Counted from the stretch's first letter, positions 1-9,679 are shown. The stretch is DNA of 44,156 bases from a bacterium (GCA_021777995.1 JAJYCW010000020.1:1-44156), one strand, 5' to 3'. The notes: generated by a model not told the origin, from the letters alone. Numbers and translations are program-made.

Positions 1-383
1 TCCTGTTCATCGATACAGCAAAGGCACTGGGAGCCCAAGTCGCGCTTGCGTCGTGGGGCAGGCCATCTCCGGAGCCTTGTAGATTCACCGTCGCACTTAA
101 GGCTGCGTTCCACTACATCCAGGTAGAGTATTGCGGTGCCAAGGGGATCACCTAGCTGCGCGGCAAGTTCGCTATGTCTCTGGCAAAAGCCCTCGGTGTT
201 TCGCCATCGCAGGCGTAGATCATAGTCGTTCACCAGCTCTGTATAGAGCGCTTTTATTGCCCGCTCGGCAGCACGATCCTTCAGGTAGCAGATCGCACAT
301 AACGTGTGCGGTGCAGCCGGAGCGTCGCGCAGTGCGTCAATTATCTCCTCGACCGAAGCTTCTAGTACTGGACGATTGCGCAT
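1..383 (-). CDS. cysteine-rich hypothetical protein, DUF6062-like (C-terminus cut off by window edge)
   Basis: An open reading frame on the minus strand starts with ATG at 383 and is still open at position 1, giving 127 visible residues. Near residue 30 there is a CAIC pair, then a helix-rich stretch, then GFCQRH near residue 65, and a second cysteine group (CLCC) near the left edge. Paired CxxC motifs plus a GFCxxH motif resemble the small DUF6062 proteins seen in several environmental phyla, whose function is unknown; that match is from memory. The start overlaps the stop of the preceding gene by one base (TAATG), which argues for translational coupling and for this start. The cysteines and histidine could bind a metal, but this is inference. 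Confidence 0.6.
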   Translation of the reverse strand, partial: MRNRPVLEASVEEIIDALRDAPAAPHTLCAICYLKDRAAERAIKALYTELVNDYDLRLRWRNTEGFCQRHSELAAQLGDPLGTAILYLDVVERSLKCDGESTRLRRWPAPRRKRDLGSQCLCCIDEQ

Positions 384-1621
384 TACAGTTTGCGAAACCA
401 TTCACGAGGATCGGCGCTGATGGCGGGCCTAGGGTCCGGTTCTACGGTTTGCTGAACGGGTTCCATAACTTCGTTAGGTGCTGGAGCGATACCAGCGTCC
501 GCGGCTGTTGGGGCAACATCGCTGCCTTCGTTCTCGTACTCAGATACCGTCGCAGTAGAGTTGTCCTCCGCAGCCAGGTCAGCCGCAAATGGTGACTCTG
601 GCGGCGTTGCCTCCATCGTTGTTAAGTCATGCGGCGCTTCAGTGTCCGTGATACCGGAATGGAGTTCATCGGGCCAATGGAACTCCGACGTTCCGTCTAC
701 CTGATCGGTAGTTTCTGTGAAATCTCCGTCAAGCACGATGGGTGCGGTCAGTAATGCCATCTCTTCGTTGGTGACATAGGTGCCGTCCGCTAAGTCGTAT
801 GAGGACCATTGCTCTTCGTTGATAGGCGCTACACGTGTCTCCGTGGGGTCATGGGGCGTAACAACTGCGAATTCGGATTGCTCAACTTCCAGGGTCTGTT
901 CCGCTTGGCTGCTTACCGCATCCGCTGGTGGCGCAGAGAGGGATACAGGATCACCCGATACGTCAATTGTCTGTGCCTCAGCAATCACGGCAGCGGGAGC
1001 ATTTAATGTTAGCACCTCCACGTCGTCGCTCTCTGGCAGCACGGCAGCATCCATCTCCGTTATCTGTCGAGGCGGACCCTCGGCAGCCGCAGCTATCGTT
1101 GCACCATGCTGAAGTTTGAGGTTAACATCGCGTAGCTGGTGATTTACCTGCTGTAAACTGGCGCGATGGTACTGCAGCGCGAGATGGATGGTATCAATCT
1201 GACGGTTAACAGCCGTAATATGCTCTGCTAGCGGCGCTGCATTTGCCTGACTGAACGAGCGTAACTCCGCGTTGGTCTCATTCTGGCGTAAAAACGAGTC
1301 TTTCATGGCAGCCTGGGAGTCCTCCAGCTGCTGTTTTAACTTTGTTACTTCGTTACGTGCTTCATCCGCTGCAAGCTGCTGTTGGGTGACAAGCTCCCTG
1401 TGTATTTGCGCCTGACTCTCCTGGAAATTCGCGAAGATAATGGCCACCATGAGTATCAAAACTGCGCAGCCATCGAGTGTCCAAAGCGCGGGCGTCTGCT
1501 TTTGCGCTGTTATCCAGCCATTAATAGTGGGCGACGCAGAGGTAAGTGCCGTTTCAATGGCCACAAGTGCGCCACATAAAAAGAGAACGAATGCCAACAT
1601 CATAGACGAACGCGGTTTCAT
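383..1621 (-). CDS. hypothetical membrane protein with coiled coil and acidic C-terminal half
   Basis: I do not recognise a family. The 412-residue product has a hydrophobic segment at about residues 7-28 and a second at about 50-66, so the N-terminus is probably a membrane hairpin. A Gln/Glu/Lys-rich stretch at about 70-175 looks like a coiled coil. The remaining ~230 residues are acidic, rich in Ala, Pro, Thr and Glu, and probably unfolded, with a short conserved-looking end (REWFRKL). The start at 1621 is preferred over an in-frame ATG at 1690: AGGAGA lies 5-6 bases upstream of 1621, and the longer form would run into mutY. It is followed with a one-base overlap by the cysteine-rich gene. 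Confidence 0.75.
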   Translation of the reverse strand: MKPRSSMMLAFVLFLCGALVAIETALTSASPTINGWITAQKQTPALWTLDGCAVLILMVAIIFANFQESQAQIHRELVTQQQLAADEARNEVTKLKQQLEDSQAAMKDSFLRQNETNAELRSFSQANAAPLAEHITAVNRQIDTIHLALQYHRASLQQVNHQLRDVNLKLQHGATIAAAAEGPPRQITEMDAAVLPESDDVEVLTLNAPAAVIAEAQTIDVSGDPVSLSAPPADAVSSQAEQTLEVEQSEFAVVTPHDPTETRVAPINEEQWSSYDLADGTYVTNEEMALLTAPIVLDGDFTETTDQVDGTSEFHWPDELHSGITDTEAPHDLTTMEATPPESPFAADLAAEDNSTATVSEYENEGSDVAPTAADAGIAPAPNEVMEPVQQTVEPDPRPAISADPREWFRKL

Positions 1622-1647
1622 AGTGTCTCCTCGTTGGGGAGCATCGC

Positions 1648-2826
1648 CTACAGGGTAAGAGCCTGTTGAATTTCGAACTTGGCCGGACATAGGATCTGGT
1701 TGCGCAATAGCACCTGAGGTGCGGCAAGCGGGTAATCTGGTAGACTTTCAACAGATACGAGATGAATTCCTTCACCGGTGACGGGCACTTCAAGTGCCTG
1801 TGCTGTGCAACAGTAGAGTGTAATGTTGTGGTGGGTAACGGTATGTTTTACAGCCGTGACCATGGTGACGTCCGTAATGGGCACGTTCAGCAACTGGCGT
1901 GCGGCTCGCTCTGCAGCCTCGCAAGGTGTCTCGTCCTGCTTGCATTCAACCCGGGGAAACTCCCATAGTCCACCCCAGCGTCCCCGGCTGGGTCGCCTAA
2001 CCAGGTACACTCCCCCGTCAGGTTGACGCACTACAACAGAGCAGTGGATCTGCTGAACAAACTTCTTGCGTGCAGTTTTTGTCGGCCATTGGGAAGGATC
2101 TACGGTGGCATGGGCACCGCACAGTGATGTAACGGGGCACTTATTACAATCCGGTGCTGTAGGCGTACAGACCGTTGCACCCAACTCCATGAGGCCCTGG
2201 TTGAACAGTCCGGGATGTTGCAGTGGTACAAGATGCGAGGTAATCGCCCAGAGGTTTTTGTTGCCCTCGCGAGATGTAGGTAGTTCGTTAAGGGTAAACA
2301 GTCGGCTTATTACTCTCGCAACATTTGCGTCCACCAAAGGGACTGGCTGGTTGTAAGCGATGGAGAGGATTGCCCCGGCGGTATATCTCCCAATACCGGG
2401 AAGGTTAAGGAGCTCGTTAAGACTATTCGGCACATTGCCGCCATGCCGAGCGACGACAATCTTTGCTGCCTCATGGAGATTGCGTGCCCGCGCGTAGTAG
2501 CCCAACCCGCTCCAATGAGCTAGAACCACCTCCTGCGAGGCTGCTGCCAACGCGTGAACAGTGGGAAACGAATGCATGAAGCGGTCGTAGTATTCGGTTA
2601 CCGTTGCCGCCTGGGTCTGTTGCAGCATTATTTCAGAGACCCACACGGAATATGCGTCTGCTCCGTGCCATCGCATTGGGCGCCGGTTAGCCACGTACCA
2701 ATTAATTAGCCTATCTGCGAACACGACAGAGTTAAACTTGCCGAGATCGACCGTGGGTGAAATATTTGGCGCGGTCAACTTACCCTCGATTACACATCTC
2801 GGCTTCAACTGCGTCGCAAACCGCAT
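1648..2826 (-). CDS. mutY: A/G-specific adenine DNA glycosylase MutY
   Basis: MutY removes adenine mispaired with 8-oxoguanine in base-excision repair. The 392-residue product has every hallmark: the catalytic-Glu motif (SEIMLQQT, about residues 64-71), a helix-hairpin-helix with LPGIGRYTAG, the catalytic Asp in VDANVARV, and a 4Fe-4S loop spaced C-X6-C-X2-C-X5-C at about residues 220-236. A C-terminal NUDIX-like domain, which in this family recognises 8-oxoG, begins near residue 255. The ATG at 2826 overlaps gmhA by 47 bases. A TTG at 2778, just after the gmhA stop and preceded by GAGGG, is an equally plausible start and would give a more typical N-terminus. The pairing with gmhA looks like operon packing and does not imply a shared function. 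Confidence 0.95.
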   Translation of the reverse strand: MRFATQLKPRCVIEGKLTAPNISPTVDLGKFNSVVFADRLINWYVANRRPMRWHGADAYSVWVSEIMLQQTQAATVTEYYDRFMHSFPTVHALAAASQEVVLAHWSGLGYYARARNLHEAAKIVVARHGGNVPNSLNELLNLPGIGRYTAGAILSIAYNQPVPLVDANVARVISRLFTLNELPTSREGNKNLWAITSHLVPLQHPGLFNQGLMELGATVCTPTAPDCNKCPVTSLCGAHATVDPSQWPTKTARKKFVQQIHCSVVVRQPDGGVYLVRRPSRGRWGGLWEFPRVECKQDETPCEAAERAARQLLNVPITDVTMVTAVKHTVTHHNITLYCCTAQALEVPVTGEGIHLVSVESLPDYPLAAPQVLLRNQILCPAKFEIQQALTL

Positions 2827-3391
2827 GCCAAACCAGCAGATGTGCTTCCTGTATGCGCGGTGTATGACTGCTAGGTGCGCAGAAGCATATGTCGGTGATC
2901 GACTTCAACTTTCCGCCTGTAACACCCGTAAACCCTATTGTAACGGCCCCAATTGCTTTTGCTGCCTCAACGGCCAGAATAACATTTGGCGAATTACCAC
3001 TTGTACTGATTCCTACCACCACATCGCCAGGTTTTGCTAGAGCCATCACCTGCCGCTCAAAGAGATGCTCATAGCCGAAGTCATTGGACAAAGACGTCAT
3101 TACTGCGCCATCGCAATTTAGCGCCATGGCAGGAAGCGGCTGCCTGTCGCGTAGAAACCTGCCCACCAGTTCACAAGCCACGTGCTGTGCGTCGCACGCA
3201 CTCCCTCCGTTACCGCACAGTAGTATGCGGCCTCCGGAAGTAAGCGCACTTACAAATGCGGCTGTAACTTGCTGAAACACTGGTGAACAGGCAGCAATGA
3301 GTGACTTCTGAACCTCCATAGCGTCTGCAACCGCATTGGCGAGTGCCGGCGGAGCCTGGAAGTGCGGGGCATCCTCTGCCATTGAACTCAC
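2780..3391 (-). CDS. gmhA: phosphoheptose isomerase (SIS domain) GmhA
   Basis: GmhA converts sedoheptulose 7-phosphate to D-glycero-D-manno-heptose 7-phosphate, the first step to the heptose of lipopolysaccharide inner core. The 203-residue protein is one SIS domain of normal length. Recognisable family blocks are CGNGGSACDAQHVACE (about residues 59-74), GISTSGNSPNV (about 128-138) and QEAHLLVWHAVCD near the end, which supply active-site Gln, Glu and His residues. The start is taken as a GTG at 3391 overlapping the serA stop (GTGA); an ATG at 3382 is the alternative. Together with kdsB near the right end of the window it supports a diderm cell with lipopolysaccharide. Confidence 0.92.
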   Translation of the reverse strand: MSSMAEDAPHFQAPPALANAVADAMEVQKSLIAACSPVFQQVTAAFVSALTSGGRILLCGNGGSACDAQHVACELVGRFLRDRQPLPAMALNCDGAVMTSLSNDFGYEHLFERQVMALAKPGDVVVGISTSGNSPNVILAVEAAKAIGAVTIGFTGVTGGKLKSITDICFCAPSSHTPRIQEAHLLVWHAVCDAVEAEMCNRG

Positions 3392-4992
3392 AGTGATACC
3401 ATTCGGGCACGTTCCATACCCGGTATCCGCCGAATTTGCTCCATGAGTTCGGTTGGTACTTCTTCATCAATCATAAGCACCATGATTGCACGCCCACCAG
3501 TTGCTTCACGACCAACATGCATACCCGCAATATTGATGCCGTTATCACCCAGCAGATTGCCAACTTTACCAATGATTCCCGGGCGATCAGTATGTTGGGT
3601 AATCACCATGTTACCGCTAGGTACGATATCCACGTGGTAGCCGTCAATGTGAACAATGTGGGCCACGTCGTTGTATACAGTACCGCATATAGTTCTTTCA
3701 CCATCAGCCAGATGTGCACGCACCGAAAGAAGGCAGGTGTGATCTGGTGTGGCGTCTCGTCGCTGCTCCACAACCTTAATGCCGCGCATTTCTGCCAGAT
3801 AGGGTGCATTAACCAGGTTGACCGAACCCTCCGCAAGAGGAGTTAGCAGCCCTTTTAGAACGGCACGAGTAATAGGACCTGTTGGCAGGCCGCCAAACTC
3901 ACCACTGAAAACTACCTCCACGGCTGTAACAGGCTTTGTCTCAGCACCGTTGGCATTGTGGGCAAGCTGGCTCTGCAGGCTGCCAATCCTGGAGGCGAGA
4001 GTGATATAGGGCGCAAGTTTTTGCAGGTCTTCCGCATCCATCTGCGGTAAATTCACCGCGGATCTTGCAGGACGGCCGGCAAGCACATCAACGACCTGCT
4101 CTGCAACGTCCACTGCAACTTTCACCTGTGCCTCGTGGGTGGACGCTCCAAGGTGAGGAGTAATAACCCCCTTCTCAATTCCCAGCAGCGGGTTGTCGGG
4201 TGTTGGTGGTTCCGAGGTGAACACGTCGAAAGCGAAACCGGCCACTCTCCCGTCTTTTACACAGTCTGCCAGCGCCTGCTCGTCGATGATGCCACCGCGG
4301 GCAACATTGACAATACGAACGCCAGGTTTGATGATCTCAAACTGTTTTGGCCCTATAAGCCCGCGTGTTTCCGGGCTAAGTGGGGTGTGAACGGTAATAA
4401 TATCGCTTTTCCGCAATAGATCATCGAGCGAAACCGGTTCTACACCTAGCTGACGTGTGGTCTCTTCAGGTACGAAGGGGTTGTATGCAATAAGATTCAC
4501 CTGAAATCCTCGTAACCTTTGGGCAACGGCATAGCCTATACGCCCCAAGCCAACGATACCCACCGTTTTTCCCGCAAGTTCACTACCTGTAAACTTTTTG
4601 CGATCCCACTTTCCAGCCAGCATCGTAGCATTCGCAGCCGGAATATTGCGCATAAGGGAGAGAATAAGCCCCACTGTTAGTTCAGCGGCAGCAAGCGTAT
4701 TGCCATCTGGTGAATTCACCACGACAATACCATGTTCGGTGGCGGCCTTTACGTCGATGTTATCCACGCCAACACCGGCACGGCCAATGATCTGAAGCCG
4801 ATGAGCAGCAGCTAATATATCCGCCGTCACCTTGGTTTCACTTCTCACAAGAAGGGCGTCGTAGCCGCCAATAACAGACTTTAACTGTTCTGCAGTCAGC
4901 CCAGTTCTAACGTCAACTTCGATTCCAGACTCGGCCCGTAGTGGAGCAAGACCTACTTCCGAAATTGGATCACTAACAAGCACGCGATGCAT
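3388..4992 (-). CDS. serA: D-3-phosphoglycerate dehydrogenase SerA (long form with ACT domain)
   Basis: SerA oxidises 3-phosphoglycerate with NAD+, the first committed step of serine synthesis. The 534-residue form has the complete long architecture: substrate domain, Rossmann fold with GLGRIG at about residues 148-153, the catalytic set Arg in NVARGG (about 232), Glu in TSEPP (about 261) and His in TPHLGAS (about 280), an intervening ASB-type domain, and a C-terminal ACT domain starting near NMVITQHTDRPG. The ACT domain usually mediates serine feedback. The start at 4992 was chosen because AAAGGAAAG lies just upstream and the product then begins at the usual MHRVLVSD; the longer reading frame to 5031 adds 13 unconserved residues. 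It overlaps gmhA by 4 bases. Confidence 0.95.
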   Translation of the reverse strand: MHRVLVSDPISEVGLAPLRAESGIEVDVRTGLTAEQLKSVIGGYDALLVRSETKVTADILAAAHRLQIIGRAGVGVDNIDVKAATEHGIVVVNSPDGNTLAAAELTVGLILSLMRNIPAANATMLAGKWDRKKFTGSELAGKTVGIVGLGRIGYAVAQRLRGFQVNLIAYNPFVPEETTRQLGVEPVSLDDLLRKSDIITVHTPLSPETRGLIGPKQFEIIKPGVRIVNVARGGIIDEQALADCVKDGRVAGFAFDVFTSEPPTPDNPLLGIEKGVITPHLGASTHEAQVKVAVDVAEQVVDVLAGRPARSAVNLPQMDAEDLQKLAPYITLASRIGSLQSQLAHNANGAETKPVTAVEVVFSGEFGGLPTGPITRAVLKGLLTPLAEGSVNLVNAPYLAEMRGIKVVEQRRDATPDHTCLLSVRAHLADGERTICGTVYNDVAHIVHIDGYHVDIVPSGNMVITQHTDRPGIIGKVGNLLGDNGINIAGMHVGREATGGRAIMVLMIDEEVPTELMEQIRRIPGMERARMVSL

Positions 4993-5117
4993 GGCTTTCC
5001 TTTCAATCAACCTGCTGCCACTGATGGGCATGTCGTAATTCAGCAGGGATTAATTGTGCCAAATTACGGCGCGCTGCGTGTATGAACAAGCGCCGCTCAC
5101 AGTTGCAATAGTAGATG

Positions 5118-6914
5118 CTAACTCAATTTTAGCACGCTCAGGAATGCTTCCTGTGGAATCTCCACGGAACCAACCTGTTTCATGCGTTTTTTACCCTCTT
5201 TTTGCTTCTCTAACAGCTTACGCTTACGCGAGATATCCCCACCGTAACACTTCGCAGTAACGTTCTTGCGAAATGCCTTAACTGTTTCGGCGGCTACCAC
5301 CTTACCACCTATGGCAGCCTGAATTCTGATATCGTACTGCTGACGGGGAACCACCTCTTTCAGCTTTTCTGCAATCGACTTACCGCGATCGTATGCTTTA
5401 TCACGATGCGTAATGAACGAAAGAGCATCTACGATGTCCCCATTCATAAGAATGTCAATTTTAACCAGGTTAGAAGTACGGTAGTCTCCCAGCTCATAAT
5501 CAAAGCTGGCGTAGCCCCGGGTGCGCGATTTCAACTGGTCGAAGAAATCCATTAGTATTTCACTAAGAGGAAGCCGGTATCGCAACATAGCGCGGTCGGG
5601 TGCGGGATATTCCATGCTTACAAAGTCGCCGCGACGGTCGCGACACAATTCCATGATGGTGCCTACGTACCCACCGGGCATCATCATCGTGGCATCGACG
5701 TACGGCTCTTCGATATGGTCAATGTAAGTCGGATTGGGTAGCTGCGCAGGGTTGTCAATTTCGTCCACCTTGCTATCCGTTCGGAAGACTTTGTAGACGA
5801 CGGAAGGTGATGTTGCGATGAGGCCAAGGTTAAACTCACGCTCCAGTCGCTCCTGCACCACATCCATGTGAAGTAGACCCAGGAAGCCGCATCTGAAACC
5901 GAATCCCAGAGCTGCCGATGTTTCTGGCTCAAACGAGAGTGCCGCGTCATTAAGCTGCAACTTGAATAAAGCTTCGCGCAAATCGGGGTATTGAGAACCG
6001 TCCAGGGGATAGAGCCCACAAAACACCATCGGCTTTGCAGTTCGATAGCCAGGTAATGCCTCGGTCGCCGGGCGCTCCGCAAGCGTGACAGTATCTCCTA
6101 CCTGAGCGTCCCCAATGGTTTTGATGCCGGCTGAGAAGTAACCCACTTCGCCAGTGTTCAGTTGCTTGCCGGGACGGCGCTCAGGCGCAAACGCGCCTAT
6201 TTCAACAAGCTCGAACTCCTTACCCGATGCCATAAATTTTATGCGCTGGCCCATTTTGAGCGAGCCGTCGATTATTCGCACGTAGCACACTACACCGAGG
6301 TAGGTGTCGAACTTACTGTCAAAGATCAGCGCCCTAAGTGGCGCCTCTGAACTGCCCTTTGGCGCTGGGATTTTATGGACAATGGCCTCGAGGATTTCCG
6401 CAATTCCGATGCCGGCTTTTGCGCTTGCCAGGATGGCGTCTGAAGCGTCCAGGGTAAGCACATTTTCTATTTCCTCGCGCACCCGGTCAGGGTCGGCAGC
6501 AGGAAGATCAATTTTGTTAATTACCGGGATGAGGGCAAGGTTGTTCTGATATGCAAGGTTGACGTTGGCCAGCGTTTGAGCTTCAACACCCTGGGCAGCG
6601 TCCACCACGAGTAGTGCTCCTTCACAAGCAGCCAGCGAACGTGATACCTCGTACGTGAAGTCCACATGCCCTGGGGTGTCGATGAGGTTAAACTGATAAG
6701 ACTCACCGTTGTTTGCCGTGTAGTGAAGCCGCACGGCGGTCATCTTGATGGTAATGCCGCGTTCACGTTCAAGATCCATGGTATCCAGGAGCTGTGCCTG
6801 CATGTCTCGATGGGCTATGGTGTGGGTGTTTTCTAGCAGCCTGTCTGCCAGGGTAGATTTGCCGTGGTCGACATGGGCGATAATACAGAAGTTACGAATG
6901 TGGCTCTGGTTCAT
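5118..6914 (-). CDS. lepA: elongation factor 4 (LepA), translational GTPase
   Basis: LepA/EF4 is a ribosome-associated GTPase that acts on stalled or misassembled translation complexes. The 598-residue length is normal. G1 is AHVDHGKS at residues 13-20, G3 is DTPGHVDF, and G4 is NKIDLP. The C-terminus carries the LepA-specific domain with [20 protein letters not shown], which separates it from EF-G. The start at 6914 gives the standard [14 protein letters not shown] opening, although I see no good ribosome-binding site. It is followed by 125 bases and then serA, so the two may be partly independent. An extended -10 promoter sits about 60 bases upstream. Confidence 0.97.
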   Translation of the reverse strand: MNQSHIRNFCIIAHVDHGKSTLADRLLENTHTIAHRDMQAQLLDTMDLERERGITIKMTAVRLHYTANNGESYQFNLIDTPGHVDFTYEVSRSLAACEGALLVVDAAQGVEAQTLANVNLAYQNNLALIPVINKIDLPAADPDRVREEIENVLTLDASDAILASAKAGIGIAEILEAIVHKIPAPKGSSEAPLRALIFDSKFDTYLGVVCYVRIIDGSLKMGQRIKFMASGKEFELVEIGAFAPERRPGKQLNTGEVGYFSAGIKTIGDAQVGDTVTLAERPATEALPGYRTAKPMVFCGLYPLDGSQYPDLREALFKLQLNDAALSFEPETSAALGFGFRCGFLGLLHMDVVQERLEREFNLGLIATSPSVVYKVFRTDSKVDEIDNPAQLPNPTYIDHIEEPYVDATMMMPGGYVGTIMELCRDRRGDFVSMEYPAPDRAMLRYRLPLSEILMDFFDQLKSRTRGYASFDYELGDYRTSNLVKIDILMNGDIVDALSFITHRDKAYDRGKSIAEKLKEVVPRQQYDIRIQAAIGGKVVAAETVKAFRKNVTAKCYGGDISRKRKLLEKQKEGKKRMKQVGSVEIPQEAFLSVLKLS

Positions 6915-6975
6915 AAATTAAGCTGGCATTACCTGTGACGTGAAAATAGTGATTACAATTCTTGCATGTATTCAC

Positions 6976-6984
6976 ATTATAGCA
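6976..6984 (-). promoter_or_regulatory. extended -10 promoter for lepA
   Basis: Read on the minus strand the sequence is TGCTATAATG, a perfect TATAAT preceded by the TGn extension, about 62 bases upstream of the lepA start. The expected -35 position has no good match, which is common for extended -10 promoters. The same TGCTATAATG string occurs in the presumed rpsA promoter at 12335-12344. Confidence 0.65.
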
Positions 6985-7086
6985 CGGACGCCCGTAGCGG
7001 TATGTTCAGGCGGGAGGTAGGTGCCGAGGTAGCCGTAAATGCCACGCAACAGTACTGCGAATCGCCAGACAACATATTCAGGGGGT

Positions 7087-8340
7087 CTATGACACAAGTA
7101 ACAGTCCATCATTTGAGGCAAGATTAAACTGGTGGTCTTTCTGCTGCGTGGTTACGTTGGTATAAGGTGTACGCAAATGAATTGTTGCCGCAGATTTCGT
7201 GGGGTTTGCAATGACCAGTCCGTTGCGGAACCGACGCTGCCATGTTCCATCCACTTGTGCCTTTGGTTCGCCTTCAGGTGGTCCTAATCTGGCATTGTAC
7301 TCTGGGTACCACCAGTGTTCGCCCCTCCATCTGGTATTGAGGTCAAATGAATAGTAGACGTCAGTAAGAAGGGCAGCAGCAAGACCTAGCCTCATGCGGC
7401 TAAATTGAACCTTGCCCTTCTGCAGCAACTCATCCTGTTTGGCATGAGGAAGCGTCCACGCATTATAAGGAGGCACTACGCCGCTGCTGCACGAGAGCGT
7501 GGTTAACGCGGGTTTGACGCAATGTTGATGCCACCATGTACAGTCATCCAGAAGCTGCTTCCAGGTTCTCTCACCACTCAAGAATGAGTCAACCCAGTCT
7601 TCCAAAAGTACGCCGTTAAGCGATGGCGCCGTTTCATGACCGGGTTGATTGGCCATTACTATCGCGGTGGGTCCAACTAGATCACGAACTCTTCGCACTA
7701 AAGTAAGCTTGGCCTGGCGCCAGGTGGAATTTAGCCACGTGAGATCGCTGAAGTTCCCGCCTGGTTCGTTTTCAAAATGCAGTACCTTGCGCCCAAAGAG
7801 ATTACACTCCCAGGCGTCGAAGCCTGCACCCATACTGTCAAGAAATACGCCGTCGATATCGACCGACTTCATGTGACGAATTGCTTTTTGTGCAACCCAT
7901 TCTATGACATCTGGGTGTGCCAGGTTTAACATTGCGCTGCCGGGCCAGCCCGCAGCGATGGTGCCATTCTCATATCGCAACCAGGCATTGGCGGGGAGAT
8001 TGCGGGTGGACGATGGCGCATCTGGTGCAGACGTGTAATCGACGACCTTGAATTTGGGGTTCATTGACCGAATCTTCACCAGATTGGCGTTCGTCCTTTT
8101 TATCTGGTCGGCGTCTGAATAATCGAGACTCAGCCCACCAATGCAAAGATCACAGCTTGCCACATATTCGATCTGTGCGCTACTCATTGCTGGTCCAATA
8201 CCGGCACCATAGCAGTTAGTGATTCGAATAGGTTTCCTGCTCGTTTCAACGCGCGATTTAACGCCTTGAAGCCCTGTTAACCCTGCGGCGGCGAGCAGCT
8301 GCCTACGGCTCATATCCACTTGTTTGCTCCTCTGCTCCAT
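7087..8340 (-). CDS. exported glycoside hydrolase-like protein (GHL15/TIM-barrel type), Tat signal
   Basis: The 417-residue product starts with a twin-arginine-like signal (SRRQLLAAAGL, residues 11-21) and so is probably exported folded. The body resembles the putative glycosyl hydrolase group GHL15: a beta-alpha barrel with DGVFLDSMG around residue 167, LLEDWVDSF, a late VYYSFD segment, and EHWWYPEYNARLGPP, followed by a small C-terminal beta domain. Acidic residues in DGVFLDS and LLEDW are candidates for catalysis, but the substrate cannot be read from the sequence. The start is uncertain: ATG at 8340 lies 2 bases after the dioxygenase stop, while a GTG at 8319 has a better AGGAG at 7 bases. 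It is probably co-transcribed with the PhyH gene. The lepA promoter lies in the 172-base gap after it. Confidence 0.7.
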   Translation of the reverse strand: MEQRSKQVDMSRRQLLAAAGLTGLQGVKSRVETSRKPIRITNCYGAGIGPAMSSAQIEYVASCDLCIGGLSLDYSDADQIKRTNANLVKIRSMNPKFKVVDYTSAPDAPSSTRNLPANAWLRYENGTIAAGWPGSAMLNLAHPDVIEWVAQKAIRHMKSVDIDGVFLDSMGAGFDAWECNLFGRKVLHFENEPGGNFSDLTWLNSTWRQAKLTLVRRVRDLVGPTAIVMANQPGHETAPSLNGVLLEDWVDSFLSGERTWKQLLDDCTWWHQHCVKPALTTLSCSSGVVPPYNAWTLPHAKQDELLQKGKVQFSRMRLGLAAALLTDVYYSFDLNTRWRGEHWWYPEYNARLGPPEGEPKAQVDGTWQRRFRNGLVIANPTKSAATIHLRTPYTNVTTQQKDHQFNLASNDGLLLVS

Positions 8341-8342
8341 CT

Positions 8343-9227
8343 CTACCTAACAGAGTGTTGTGGCCGGTATTCCAGCCAATCCTCAAGCGTAGCAGTGCGC
8401 TCCGGATTTTTCTTGCTTCTCGCTAAAAATCCTACACCATGCTGGGGCATGGGATCCTGATCTACTGGTTGATACCGTAAGTCAACACTCCATCTAACAC
8501 GATCAGATTGGTTTGGCGTGGATGAGTGAATGCACCGATCGTTAAACAGGATTGCGGTGCCCCTAGTAACCGGTAGAGCAACAGGCTCGGTTCGCTTACG
8601 GTGCCGCTGCAGATGCCTTTCGTCCAGCTCTGTGTACCCAGTACCCGTCACCTCCTCCGTGTGATACGACAGTACAGGCGTTCGGTGCGTTCTGGGCCAT
8701 ATGTGGAGGCACCCATTCTCGGTAGTCGCGTCTACTAGCGGAATCCACACCGTAATTACCGGGTTAGCATTGGCGCCCGGCCAGTAGGATTTATCCTGAT
8801 GCCACGGTACTGCCCCGGCGGCAACCCCAGGTACCTTTGGTCTGGTATTGTAAACGGGATTAGCAAATATCTCGCCACCAATCAGGCTCTCGACAGCGTC
8901 AAGAATCTTATTGTTAGCCATAAGGCGGTAGTAGCCCGGGCGACGTTCACGCCACGAGCGGCCGTACGCCAGGAACTCACTATCTTGAAGCCCCTTGAAG
9001 AGGAGGGCTAAACGGCTTTCAAATGTGGCTTCTGGAAATGCGTCCCTTATCAGTCCATGGGCTAGCATCTCTGCAGCTATTTCCTCAACCTTCTCTTCCA
9101 TCGCACGTTGAGCCGGCAAAAGATCCTCCTCCGAAAGGAGGTGCGGCAGGACGAGATAGCCCTGCGTGGTATAGGAATCGATCTGCTCAGCAGTAAGCGA
9201 GCCTGATGCCAGTTTTGCTTCGATCAC
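8343..9227 (-). CDS. phytanoyl-CoA dioxygenase (PhyH) family Fe(II)/2-oxoglutarate oxygenase
   Basis: PhyH-family enzymes use Fe(II) and 2-oxoglutarate to hydroxylate varied small substrates. The 294-residue protein has the iron-binding HxD in PWHQDKSYW (His143, Asp145) and the distal His in RCIHSSTPNQ (His234). These are followed by an Arg-containing strand (RVRWSVDLRYQ), where this family anchors 2-oxoglutarate. The conserved ENGCLHIWPRTHR segment lies between. The start is a GTG at 9227 with an excellent GGAGGAAG 7 bases upstream. The glycosidase-like gene follows after 2 bases. The substrate is unknown; linkage to a sugar enzyme may hint at a sugar or polyketide-like molecule, but this is speculation. 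Confidence 0.88.
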   Translation of the reverse strand: MIEAKLASGSLTAEQIDSYTTQGYLVLPHLLSEEDLLPAQRAMEEKVEEIAAEMLAHGLIRDAFPEATFESRLALLFKGLQDSEFLAYGRSWRERRPGYYRLMANNKILDAVESLIGGEIFANPVYNTRPKVPGVAAGAVPWHQDKSYWPGANANPVITVWIPLVDATTENGCLHIWPRTHRTPVLSYHTEEVTGTGYTELDERHLQRHRKRTEPVALPVTRGTAILFNDRCIHSSTPNQSDRVRWSVDLRYQPVDQDPMPQHGVGFLARSKKNPERTATLEDWLEYRPQHSVR

Positions 9228-9587
9228 AAGAAATCTTCCTCCGATACTGCCGTTAGTGTTTGCAGAGTAATCCCGTAGTATCGAATTCTGCTTTTAACGG
9301 ACATTTCCTTCCGGAATTATCACCTAGCAAAAACTTTTCACTTAGCGCACAGGTGCTCGGTGACCCGCATTCTGACAGTTGGCACGTGACAACTGCCTGA
9401 AGCGCTACCATCACCAAATCGTTTTAACCTGCACGGTAATAGAGTACAATCCCGACCGTCGAACAGGGCACTATCAGCACACCAGCGGCCCCAGCGTGAT
9501 TCTGAGGCGAATGAGAACTGTGTGATCACGCAGCGAGACCCTGATTCCGAACGCTGCGGAACCCGACGAACCCTGTTGGGAGTTAAC
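9228..9587. other. intergenic stretch between divergent PhyH and secDF
   Basis: This 360-base gap lies between divergent genes and should contain the leftward promoter of the PhyH gene, but I found no confident -35/-10 pair on that strand. It contains a perfect TTCCGGAA palindrome near 9310 and a plus-strand TACAAT at 9445. Two 7-bp complementary pairs (9460-9466 with 9571-9577, and CGCAGCG with CGCTGCG between them) occur but are of a size expected by chance. No coding region is convincing. Confidence 0.4.
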
Positions 9588-9617
9588 TTGACATGCCATT
9601 AGGGGATAAAGCATAAT
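9588..9617 (+). promoter_or_regulatory. sigma-70-type promoter for secDF
   Basis: A perfect -35 TTGACA at 9588-9593 is followed after 18 bases by CATAAT at 9612-9617. Transcription would start near 9624, about 55 bases before the secDF start codon. Spacing and direction fit the gene. Confidence 0.7.
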
Positions 9618-9679
9618 ACCAAGAGTGTACGCGGCCAGATTGTATCTGAACTGCGAGATAAACCGGGAGGTTTTCGTTC

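Noticed and set aside
5040-5117. GGCGC/GCGCC pairing between lepA and serA as a terminator.
   Set aside because: The stem is only about 5 bp with a 15-base loop and no T-run; not distinguishable from chance.
9445-9580. Possible small RNA (TACAAT at 9445, 7-bp arms AACAGGG/CCCTGTT and CGCAGCG/CGCTGCG).
   Set aside because: Seven-base pairs over this length are expected by chance, and there is no good -35 box or terminator.
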